A stretch of DNA of 64,000 bases from assembly GCF_026213295.1 (NCBI RefSeq), contig NC_079419.1:26265206-26329205 (forward strand), read 5' to 3'. Below are positions 54,566-64,000 of this stretch, in pieces. A model generated the notes under the pieces. It saw nothing but the letters and a program-made list of their open reading frames with translations, did no database searches and had not been told where the DNA came from. A program made the translations under genes and the position numbers. Within the stretch, counting starts at the first letter, position 1; every line of letters starts with the position of its first letter. The stretch is from Gadus chalcogrammus. Its lineage: Eukaryota; Chordata; Actinopteri; Gadiformes; Gadidae.

Positions 54566-55330
54566 GTAGAGTCCTACAGAAATGCTTGCTTCTTGCTCCC
54601 CCAGAAGAGGATTTTCTTTGAAGTACTGGCCGTCTAGAAATGACTTGAATTGACCTGGGGTTTCCTCTTGATAAAATACCAACTTATCGAAAACATCTGC
54701 CTGTCTCAACAACTTCTCAACAACACTAATGATCGAAACATAAACAAATGAGTTTTTATGGGTTCTTCTATATGTATATTCGGTTGGCTCAATTACAGAA
54801 AAGTGCTCCTTAAAATAAAGATTTCTCCTATGATCAGTGGACAATACACCTTTTCCTTCGGTACTTAAAATGAATGGATTTGTTTTGAATACTGCATCAT
54901 TAATCTCTTGTACAACGCGGTCATCTACTTCAATACCATGTTCAGTAAGCACCTCTTTGATTCTTCGAAGACAATGAGAAATTCAGAAAATCATTGAGTT
55001 CTTCAACTATTTTCTGTAAAGAATTTTTAGACACATGTAATAAAGTATGCATGAACAGAAAGAGAGATGCAACTTTGTGTTCAAGGGTCTCAGCATCTAT
55101 AAACTCATCTCTTTCAGATATATTTTAACCTTGACTGGAACCGCCTCGTAATGTCTCTACCCTTACAGCAATTATCTAATGGTTGGTCAAGGCCCTGAGT
55201 CTCAGTTTAATTTTCAGAGTGGACTCTTACACAAGTTCTGATCTCATTTACATACTTGTGTTTTCTACTTCTGTGTGAACTAAAGGTTTTAAAATTGTTA
55301 GTCTTGACTGGCGCTGGCAAATCCACAGAA
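54566..55330 (-). pseudogene. SAMD3-like multicopy gene, 5' part with C2H2-like motif
   Basis: On the minus strand the segment near 55260-55330 reads APVKTNNFKTFSSHRSRKHK, half of a C2H2-like zinc finger. A helical region follows (ERDEFIDAETLEHKVASLFL; HVSKNSLQKIVEEL), then, after a one-base shift near 54960, EVDDRVVQEINDAVF, a region with TYRRTHKNSF and SFLDGQYFKENPLLGEQEAS. Retroviral LTR begins at 54565. Several stops and shifts show decay. The order of blocks matches teleost SAMD3-like multicopy genes as I remember them. Confidence 0.62.
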
Positions 55331-55696
55331 GTGGCACTTAATAGAAAAACTGCAATGAGAAGACAATACAAGAGCAACTGAACAGAGTAATTACCCCAGA
55401 CACACAACAGTTCAACTTAACGCAACAGCATCACACAGTTCAAATATTGCACTGAAGCACTCTGAATCCTATTCTAGACCTGCTATATTACCATTAATGG
55501 GGAAATAGTGGTAGCAACTAGGATATCAATATTTCTTTATATGATTATGGTTGTCCCCGTTGGAAAACGAGAAATGACGATTTATTTAAAAAGGTGGCGA
55601 AGAAGCTGGAGGAAGCCGGTGTCGTGCCAATGTAGTTACCCCCATAAGAAGTGTAACATCATCAACATGCATTCAGTACAAACTACGCTTCTGTTA

Positions 55697-56524
55697 AGGT
55701 ACGGCCACACTGAACGTGTTACGCACGTAATCATTATATGTCACCGGCGACGTTCTATACATTATCCCGCTTATTACACGGCTACTTGCCAAAACGAAAA
55801 AATAACTTCACATGGTGTCTTTTTACAATTTATTCGTTACCAGCATTCGTAGTGTTGATCAGCAGAGAAATAGTCTGCCAAAGACGTTGACGTCGCTTAG
55901 CAATCGAAGACGCTGGGGTTGACAAGTTACCGGACTACTACCCATGCAAGTGAACGGAGCGTTCCACGCCATTGAGAAGACCTGAGTAATAAAGGCCTAT
56001 AATATTTCTGTTTATGGCATAGATTTCTCCTCAGATTAGGCCAATAAAGCAATGATTAAAAAAAAAAACACAAACGCTCGATCAAAGGCCCGGCCTGAGG
56101 ATAGTAGTGGGAAAAATCGGCTCGGGCAGAGAAACTAAACTCTAGTGCATGACATCCTCCGTAGGCGCTCTCAGCTGGGTGAGTTTCACCACCTCCTCAT
56201 CATTTCAGCACACACCGAAACGACGACTTGGTCGTCCATGTTCTTTCTGCTTCTGTGCGTCCTCCGTCTCTCTGCTAGTGATATCGGGTCAAGCTCAACG
56301 CTGATTGGCTATCGCGGCTAAGCGTCACGCGCAGGCACGTCAAAAGTAAAAAAAATTGAACTCTGCGCGTTGGTCCGTTGAGCGCGTTATTTAGGTGCGT
56401 AAAACGCGTCACGCCGCTTCAGCGCGTGTAACGCATCTACGCGCCTAAACCAATGGTTCCATATGCAAAAATGCAGATTTTCAACGCCTCTAACGCGTGT
56501 AACACGTTCAGTGTGGCCGTACCT
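55697..56524. mobile_element. PIF/Harbinger-type MITE with TTA duplication
   Basis: The ends AGGTACGGCCACACTGAACG and CGTTCAGTGTGGCCGTACCT are perfect inverted repeats inside a 3-bp TTA duplication (55694-55696 and 56525-56527). The 828-bp interior has no coding capacity and includes several GCGTAACGC-like phrases near the right end. Confidence 0.92.
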
Positions 56525-56527
56525 TTA

Positions 56528-57890
56528 CGAGAGTAGCGTATGTGTGTGCGCGAGAATGGCAGTGTGTGTGTGAGTGACTTCAGCGAGTGAGTGAGTTGAC
56601 GAGCGAGGGGAGAGCGAGCGGTTGGGCATGTCAATTAAGTGAATGAACGAGTCCGGCTGTGTCTATGCAAACATGTACTGTTAAGTCAGTGGAAATACGA
56701 ATAAAGTACCCAGCCTGTCAATAATCGGTGGCCGCTTCATTCCGACCTGTAAGTAGACTCAATGCCGCTCAAAGTGAAGGGTGTTACCCCTGCGAGAACA
56801 TCGGCCCTGGAGGGAATGTCTCTCCTGTGTTCCTCGACAGCAGGAAAGGTGTAACACTTTGATTTCACCCAAGGCTGAATAAAAAATACCTGCCTTTCTA
56901 AATGTTGGTCATCAACAAGGTTGTAAAGTAGTAACTTCAGGCACATCTGTCAAAATATATATTTTTTACGATCTTTATCCATTCACTGAGCCGCGGCCGA
57001 ACTGACGCGGATATTCTGGAGTATACCCAATGAATCGATTTTCTCACTGCCATGAAAACTCGGACAATTGCAGTTGTCCGATTGAGGATCATAGTCGAAC
57101 TATGGCTTTCATCGGATTTAACTGTGCATGTACACGTACTGACTGCAAGTTTTGAGGTTAACTCAGCTAGCAGCTACTCATTTCAGTCGGTCACATATCC
57201 ATAGAAAGCTAGTTTAAGCACACTTCCACAAACAATCACAACAAACGCCGAAATTCAAAATGCTGTTGAACTTAAATGTATTGTAACTTACCTTTTGGGG
57301 GACAATTCCGACACCAATGCTTCTGATGACACAAAATGGTGGACGCAAATTTCTCAACGAGGGCTAAAATAATCCCAGAGAAACTGCCTTGCAGAGCTTG
57401 TGCAACCAAGGAACCCAAATGAGCATGTGCAGATTAGTTGACCCGTCTCAAGTAGGATCCAACTCTTATTTGTTTATTTTGCCAACTCAGTTCATGTATA
57501 GAGATCAACTTTTAACCAGAAACGTTTGGAAGTTAGTTGAAACAGCTCAAAAAAATCAGTTTACAATGCAACTTGTAGTTTTATATTCACTTAATGTAAA
57601 ACTCCTTTTAACTGTGCGTTCACACAAAACGCGACATTTGTCGCCCGTTCGCGTTGTTGCCGAAGTTTTGTCGCGCCACAAATCATAATCTGTCGCTGTG
57701 CACGTTTTGTCGAATTTGTCGCGCCACAACAACATAACCACCATTGCATGTCTTTACCTTTTGTGCAAATCTGTAGAAGACTTAGTACTGACGGGGTGAT
57801 GAAATGGTCTTCTTGGGATGCACCTAGGGGTACCAGAAGCTCAAAACAAGTGTCAATAGCAACATCAAAATAACAAAATAAACTAGAGAG
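56528..57890. other. gene-poor stretch with a candidate 5' exon
   Basis: No confident gene. A minus-strand GTAAGT donor at about 57290 follows a short open stretch (57291-57420) and could be an untranslated first exon of the SAMD3-like gene. At 57610-57745 a GCGTTCACACAAAACGCGAC-type sequence resembles one end of a fish DNA transposon. 56737-56946 has an open minus-strand frame that I do not recognise. Confidence 0.4.
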
Positions 57891-58390
57891 AAAGAGGGAG
57901 AGAGAGAGAGAGAGAGAAAGGTTTCAGAAGGGGTGTGCAGATAGTACAATGCACCCTCCACTTATGTTTGTGTCAAAACAATAAATGCATCATGAAATGC
58001 CCACGGAAAATAATCTATTGAATCGTGCCCCAGAACATGATTGTCTGACTTATTTTGTGCTAGACAGAACAATACTTAAACCATTGCCGTTCATTGCCTA
58101 TTGCCTATTTTCTTCGACCACAGAAGAGTTGTGCGCAGATAGTACAGTGCACCCTCTACTTATGTATGTGTCAAAACAACAAATGCATCAAAGGGTAAAT
58201 GTAGTGTATTAGGGATACTCTGATTTCCCCGTTTTTTACAGCAGACCTCCTCAAAAACTTTTTGTTCTCACGCTCACGGAAAGTAATCTATTGAATCGTG
58301 TCCCAGAGCGGTTGTCCGACATTATTCATACTGCACAAAACGAAATGTAAACCCATGCATTTTGAATTGGAGCGTTTCTCAAATATACAC
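57890..58390. repeat. dispersed non-coding repeat, copies 3 and 4
   Basis: Two partial units carrying TAATCTATTGAATCGTG, ACAAAACGAAATGTAAAC and CAGATAGTACAGTGCACCCT, as in 1-318 and 41523-41735. (AG)n opens the stretch. Confidence 0.75.
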
Positions 58391-58643
58391 ATATACAGGT
58401 ATATATATATCGTCGCTGTCCGATGAAACTCACGTACATCCAAAACGGTTACTGTTCAGGAAATGAAAAAAACACCCTAATTTCAAAGCAGTTGAACGTA
58501 GCGTTGTCATACTTGGTACGTCATCTTTAAATGTAATCGTAATATTGCCAGTGTGATGGTATAGTTAGTTTAAATGGACATACGTGCATATTTTAACGGT
58601 GGTCGATACGCGTTCTTCCGATCATGAATTGGCAAGTCGCGTT

Positions 58644-58747
58644 TCATACTGACAGATGAATAGGCTACGCTAAGTTTATAAATAGCCTACGTCCAACCTA
58701 AGGCTATTTAATAAACTGAGCATAGCCTATTAATCTTGTCAGTATGA
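58644..58747. mobile_element. 104-bp hairpin (miniature foldback)
   Basis: TCATACTGACAGATGAATAG at the left is mirrored by CTATTAATCTTGTCAGTATG at the right, with AAATAGCCT/AGGCTATTT near the loop. The stem covers almost the whole length. Confidence 0.8.
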
Positions 58748-59042
58748 AAATCAGTGTACTGATTCATTGTCCCTTCATAATTATGTCTCCTGCTAACTAT
58801 GAAGCGATAATGAATCAGTACACTAACAAGCTATACAGAGGTTGTAACGTTAGACCTACCGTAATTGTGTCACTCCTCCACTCCTTGACCTACATCTCAG
58901 TCGACAAGGGGAAAACTTTTTCTAGCGATAAAGTTAGGCCTACTGTAAAGGAAAGCTATTGTCTCACCAGGCTATCATCAAAATAATATTTATTTGGCAC
59001 TGTATTGCAGAAAAGAAAAGCAAAAATTAAGCTGCCATTTCA

Positions 59043-61638
59043 CTAAACTCCAACTAGCCCGTTCCTGTTTAAGCAGTTACGGCTAATTAGACTCACTACT
59101 GCTACTACAGGTGGAATTATAAAATGACAAATCGGTTTTGGACTTGAACGAGCTCCCCGAATGACTGCAGCATACTCAGCTGGAACATGTACATCTCGGT
59201 TCCTTAACTTTCTTTCGATCACACTGTGCACAGAGTCACATTCCATCTGTGTGTGGCCTCTTTGAAGGTACTTCTGCGTCACTTGCTTTTTTCTTTCAGT
59301 GGCAAACTTTAAGAGGGCATTGCTCAGGACCAGGTTTCGGTTTTGATAACCACACCCATCACTCCAAAGAATGAATTCAGTGTAAGTGGGGTGTGTTTCA
59401 AGATAGTCCACAATGCAGGAGGCAAACTCATTGGCAGAGACCCCCCCTCACCCTCATGCCAAAGGTAATTTGTCGCTTCATGTGATGCCATATTGTAGAT
59501 GGTAAAATTATGGACACCAAGCTTCATTTTGTAGTAGAGGGCAGACGCTTGAAGCTTTGGGCAGAGGAGAAGGCCCTGCAGATCCATGCATGCAACCAAG
59601 GTGGTGTTATTTGCAAGTTGTTTGTCCCTATCCTTTTTTGCTCGTGTCTCGTCCTTCTTAACGCAGTGTTCCTCCCACACAGCAGCCTCGATGTTCCCCG
59701 CTCTGAAGGCACAGCAAGTGTCACACTGATCTTTCTTTGGATGGAACAATGACAGATTTAAATCTTTAAAGGTGTTACTGAACACTTGTCTTGACAGAGG
59801 CTGGATGCCGTTGGCTGCACATGTCTGCTTATATTGTGAGTGGAGATGATTGATTGACTTGAATAAAGGCTCCAGGTACATCTTGGAAGAGGAGGACCTA
59901 CAGTAGTGCGATGGTACTTTCGGCAGTTTAAGAAGAAAGGACTTTAGGAAGTCCCGCTCCTCTGTCCTCACCCTCACTCTTGCCATCTTCTCAGGACTTT
60001 CCTCTCTTCTTCCAACCCATTTTAGAAAACTCCACTGCTTGATGCCAAGGGTCGACAGGAACATCCGCTGACAAACTCTGAGCCTTCTACCATCAACACA
60101 TAAAAAACAACAGAGAGATGGTGACCTTCGAGACTGAACTGCTTCTGTCCGGCGCCGCTTGACATCACTCACCTTCACCAGTCACTTCACGTAGATTTTC
60201 CTTTCTTTCCCCAAAAAATACTTGAATATTTCTTCCCTCTTCCCTTCATCGATTTCGGTGCAGTGTAGTTTGCTGGATTCCTGGCAGAACTCAGCCAGGC
60301 ACCGCCCCTCCATTTTTTTTTCTTCTTTGTTGATGAATTCATTTTTTTTCCGTCCAAGATATGATTGGCCCCTCATTCTTCTCCTTTTCTGGATGTTACC
60401 CTTCCAAGCATCTGGGTTGGCCCTCTTTCTTGACCTTCCCCAGTCAACAGCAATATCAACAGCATCTTCATATGATTAAAAGAAAAACAAAAGAAAACAT
60501 GTTTCACAAATTCACATTTCTCTTGCATGGTTTCTTAGCATGTGGAAGTATGTGTGTCAATGTAGGCATGCATTAAAGTTTGGCATTGCGCTATTGACAA
60601 TAAGTTACTCACCTTCATTGACAGGTGTGTATTCCGGGTCATTTTCAGGATCGTGTTCAAGTGAGTCTTAGAGCAATATAGAGGAACACATTTAGTACAA
60701 CAAATGCACTTATGACATCATTCTGATATAAGATTGCATTCATTTTGACTCATAATTGATTAAATACACTAGATTTGTAATTAGTAATGGGCTTTAGTCT
60801 GTCCAACTCAAAACCAATGTGAGGTGGAGGCTGCAGTGTAGCCTAATCTGAGAATAAGAATAATAAGATACTTACCATCACTGGCACTTTCAGAGTGATT
60901 GTCATAATCACTTTCCAGAGAATCTAACAACAATAAAATATAATGTACATTTAGCACGCTACAATGCTTGAACATTTCAGAACTGAGCAGCAAGCGTACA
61001 GTAACTATTCATTTTGAATTCTCTGAGTAATCATTTTTAATTTAGCTACATACAATTTGATGAGTTAGCATTTGGATTCCTTCCTTGATCAAGGGAATCA
61101 GAACAAGTGTGGCAGGCTTTCATCTTAATGTGCAACACATCAATAGGCTTTAGGTTGCAGAATAGTAGGTAGCTGCTACTGGGAGAAAAATAATTTAAGC
61201 CTAAAGTACCTACCCTCATTGGCAGCTGTATTTGCACCGTCACTTTCAACTGAATCTAACAATGACAGAGGGAAATCGGTGCGTTAACATCTCCGCAAAT
61301 GAAATCGTAGCAAGTTGGGTATAGTGTTGGAAATGCTCAGCCTCTACCAAGCGGTACGAGTGAGGCATGCTCTCGTGACAATCACGACAGTAACATTACA
61401 GTCTATAATTTGATCACTTAAACTAAGGAAAAAAACATATTTGTTTGAATCGTATCAATGTCACTGAGTTTATTTACCAACTAGCAAGCAAACAAGCAAG
61501 CTAATCTGTGTTTAGCCTACTTAATTTACGTTCGTCAGTCAGGTTCACAATAAAAAATATTCGGTGAAAATTACTCCATCTTATATTGCAACTAGAATAA
61601 ACTTGAGAACAGTTGACAAAAAAACAAAATACCTTACC
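59043..61638 (-). pseudogene. DDE-transposase-like gene (DUF7869-like), multi-exon
   Basis: Exon 1 ends at a GTAAGG donor (about 61633), then come three small exons (61214-61255, 60876-60923, 60613-60666) and a large exon from about 60466. The large exon has DWGRSRKRANPDAWKGN, a Cys/His stretch (CLAEFCQESSKLHC), CQRMFLSTLGI and a FHPKKDQCDTCCAFRAGN metal-binding-like site. It then has CMDLQ, YYKMKLGVHNFTIYN, LWSDGCGYQNRN and HTQMECDSVHSVIERK, which offer Asp, Asp and Glu for an RNase H-like core. A TGA stop at 60182-60184 and a one-base loss in a G-run (C-run 59441-59447) break it. Family naming is from motif memory. Confidence 0.75.
60613..61255 (-). other. three serial acidic micro-exons of 42, 48 and 54 nt
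   Basis: 61214-61255 (42 nt), 60876-60923 (48 nt) and 60613-60666 (54 nt), each with AG acceptor and GT donor on the minus strand. All begin around D-S-x-E and are rich in Asp, Glu, Ser and Asn. Lengths are multiples of three, so skipping any of them keeps the frame. They probably arose by exon duplication. Confidence 0.75.
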
Positions 61639-61911
61639 TTCAAAGTGTTATTCGGCTACCCGATGATGCGCTTCCAGAGACGCTAATGAGATGACTCCAC
61701 AGGGCGGGAGATACGCGGCGTGATTGACAGCTTTGACACCAAATGGATATACTTGAAAATCAGATGACATGATTTCACAACTGTCATGATATGTATAAAT
61801 GCAGATCATGTGTAAGCCACTGGAGGCGCTAGAGTTGAATAAACTACCACAAGATGGCTGCAACATCTGGCTGAGTTGTTTGTCTGTTTACTTTATATTA
61901 ACAACGTAACA

Positions 61912-61924
61912 TGGTGTCAGAAGT
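61912..61924 (+). other. primer-binding site, tRNA-Leu type
   Basis: TGGTGTCAGAAGT matches 13 bases complementary to the tRNA-Leu 3' end, directly after the LTR. Confidence 0.8.
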
Positions 61925-61957
61925 AAAAGGAAAAACACTAACATCGGTATTGCAAAC

Positions 61958-62652
61958 ATGGAAGGACTTAAGCCGCCCGCTGGACTTGATCTACTGCACG
62001 GTAACCTGTCAGAAAACTGGAGGAGATTTCGGCAGAGCTTTGAGCTGTATTTAACAGCTGCTGGGGGCGCTAGCAAGTCAGCTAAGGTACAGTCCTCACT
62101 ATTTCTTCATATAGCCGGCGAAGAGGCAGTGGAAGGGTACAATACCTTCACGTTTGACGAGGAGGATGATAGGCTTAAACTGGCGATAATTCTGGAAAAA
62201 TTTGAAGAATACTGCAACCCCAGAACCCCTACAAATTTTTCACGTGTGTGCAAGGGGACATGTCATTTAACCAATCCCTTACGGAGTTAAAACTAAAGGC
62301 AAAGTCATGTGAATTCGCACAGTTAAGAGAGTCCCTTATCAGAGATCGAGTTGTCTGTGGAATCACGTCTGATACGTTGAGAGAGCGATTGTTACGTGAA
62401 GTTGACATTTCTCTTGAAAAGGCAGCGCAGCTGTGCCTCGCGGCAGAAATAACAAAAGTACAAATAAAACAAATGCATGAAGAGGATCACAATGCGCAAT
62501 CCTTTGCAAGTGAAAGCAAGGACATAGATGCAGTGAGGCACAAGCAGACACGCGATAAAGAATACCGAAATAAAACCCAAGTAAGCATGCAAGACAAGGG
62601 TCGCACGTTTTATTGCACAAGATGTGGAACTGAGCATGTATCACGAAAATGA
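61958..62652 (+). pseudogene. Gypsy gag
   Basis: ATG at 61958 opens MEGLKPPAGLDLL, then LSENWRRFRQSFELYLTAAG and FLHIAGEEAVEGYNTF, the retrotransposon gag core. The frame shifts at about 62245, continuing as FNQSLTELKLKAKSCEFAQL, RDRVVCGITSDTLRERLLRE and a first zinc-knuckle half (FYCTRCGTEHVSRK) before a TGA at 62650-62652. The second knuckle, CKNCEKMNHFAKVC, comes just after the stop in the same frame. Gag would form the particle core. Confidence 0.88.
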
Positions 62653-63387
62653 CCGGCTTTTGGCAAACAATGTAAGAACTGTGAGAAAATGAACCACTTT
62701 GCCAAGGTGTGTAGGTCGATGAAGACAGTGTACTCAGTAGATGATGACGACACAGATCAACAAGCAAGTCTGTTCCTTGGTGTTGTGAATGCAAAGACAC
62801 AGAGACAGGCAGATGAATGGACTGTTGAATTAAAATTGGATCACAAACAAGTCAAATTTGATACTGGTGCACAGGCCAATGTAATTCTCTTGCAAAGAAT
62901 AGGGAAAAAGAACATACTACGACCAACAAATGTGAAACTTTCAACGTACACTGGAGACAAAATACCAGTGAAGGGAAAGTGCAAATGGAGCGTGAAATAC
63001 AAAAAGAAAGCATTTAATCTGGAATTCATTGTTGTAAAATCAGATGCCAAACCAATACTTGGGATTCAGGCATGTGAAGAAATGGGGCTCATCAAGAGAG
63101 TTATGGCACTAAATAAAAGTGACAAAATGGATATCTTCAAGGAGTATGCTGATGTGTTTGAGGGACTAGGCTGCCTAGAGGGAGAACACACTATTCAAAT
63201 TGATGAAGGCGTGACACCAAAAGTGCACCCACCTAGGAAAATTCCTGTCACTTTGAGAGAAAAACTAAAAACAGAATTGAACAGAATGGAAAAAATGAAA
63301 GTGATTGTAAAAATCGAAGAGCCAACTCAGTGGGTCAACCCTATTGTTATAGTTGAAAAGCCTAATGGAAAACTAAGAATTTGCTTA
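62653..63387 (+). pseudogene. Gypsy protease and start of reverse transcriptase
   Basis: Follows the gag stop in frame: a knuckle (CKNCEKMNHFAKVC), then the aspartic protease with KFDTGAQANVILLQR (catalytic D-T-G-A intact) and PILGIQACEEMGLI. The RT opens with DVFEGLGCLEGEHTIQ and ends at WVNPIVIVEKPNGKLRICL, where the next element cuts in at 63388 before the first RT catalytic motif. The rest of pol is not in the window. Confidence 0.9.
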
Positions 63388-64000
63388 TGTTACGGGTCCC
63401 AGGATTGGGTGCCACGGCAACAATAAAGAAATCTGTAATGTACAGAAAATGGTGAGAAACAATGAAGACACGACTGCTCAGTTCGTCATCCAAGTTGCGT
63501 CTCTATTCAAATTCACAAATAAAATACAAACATTTCTCTGAGTGTCTCTTGTTCAGTCTTCAACTGTTTAAGTACATCAAATATTAACTACATCGTACAT
63601 CCTATTCTAATTCACATTCATGTTATAGCTCGTGCACATTCAATATTCTCCATTAGTCCACTTGACTCTACTTGAGCAACGTACTCATTTACATTCACCT
63701 GTTTAAGTGAGTTAAAGCATTAATAATAATATAGTGCAATAAACAGCATTAATCCACTGTACTTGAATGCAACATGTTGTTGGCAATCATTCTCGATTCA
63801 CACACACTTAAATAACACATAAGTATTACTCAGAGAAAGCTAAACGTTTTCAATACAAAGTTAACCAAGTTGTGACTGGATGTAACAGTAACATTTGTAT
63901 CTTTAACCAGTATGCATTAATATAAACATACTTTCAAACTTGTATATCTGTAACCATGAACCTTTAACATTTATTCATATTCCCATTTGAACTGTAGTGT
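63388..64000. repeat. probable LTR start of another retroelement, runs off the window
   Basis: Begins TGTTACGGGTCCCAGGATTG exactly where the Gypsy RT frame is broken. The remaining 613 bp are AT-rich without open frames or known motifs. A 5-bp duplication (GCTTA on the left) would be expected at the far end, outside the window. Confidence 0.5.

Larger units (their letters stand above)
61646..63387 (+). mobile_element. Ty3/Gypsy LTR retrotransposon, 5' part
   Basis: The 5' LTR 61646-61911 (266 bp, TGTTA...TAACA) is followed at once by TGGTGTCAGAAGT, the tRNA-Leu-type primer site. Gag, protease and the very start of RT follow. It is interrupted at 63388 by TGTTACGGGT. The element lies in or beside exon 1 of the DUF7869-like gene (left flank CAAAG). 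Confidence 0.9.

Overview
The window looks like intergenic or pseudogenic DNA of a ray-finned (teleost-type) fish. Its transposon mix is typical of fish: Rex3-type and L2-type LINEs, Tc1, PIF/Harbinger, hAT, DIRS, BEL/Pao, Ty3/Gypsy and endogenous retroviruses. Spliced, intron-containing genes, long (TG)n/(TC)n tracts and foldback elements also fit. There is no bacterial organisation, rRNA, tRNA or CRISPR array. Everything here is read by eye, and family names rest on motif recognition, not on a search.

Layout. 1-4474: dispersed repeat, then a Tc1-like transposon split by a near-complete minus-strand L2-type LINE. 4475-7830: a CACTGTAAAA-type repeat split by a plus-strand L2-type LINE whose 3' region is duplicated. 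About 8455-55330: one broken minus-strand gene, called here the SAMD3-like/PB1-like multicopy gene, whose exon pieces lie at 54566-55330, 29806-31420, 26766-26867, 19153-19263, 11015-11497 and 8455-8777. They are pushed apart by a Rex3 LINE (9074-10853), a BEL/Pao element (11503-19147), a hAT (19272-26765) carrying a pol-less retrovirus (20964-25730), a second hAT (27042-29765) carrying a TTAA-flanked palindrome (27647-29630), and a second endogenous retrovirus (31421-54565).

The second retrovirus is itself split by a PIF/Harbinger transposon (about 39309-54532). That Harbinger element carries a 6.3-kb hierarchical palindrome (41481-47817, 7-bp direct repeats) in intron 2 of its Myb-like gene and a nearly complete DIRS tyrosine-recombinase retrotransposon (48906-54486) beside the first exon of the same gene. 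So the window has four nesting levels: gene > retrovirus > Harbinger > palindrome and DIRS. Target-site duplications date the layers relative to each other.

55330-58750 holds a Harbinger-type MITE, another copy of the dispersed repeat and a small hairpin. 59043-61638 is a second minus-strand gene of DDE-transposase appearance (DUF7869-like) with three tiny acidic exons of 42, 48 and 54 nt. Its first exon is split by a Ty3/Gypsy element (61646 onward), which is itself cut at 63388 by the start of what looks like another LTR running to the window end.

The best candidate for something undescribed is the 41481-47817 palindrome: it has clear insertion signatures but no recognisable transposase, and its arms contain smaller palindromes and mirrored tandem repeats.
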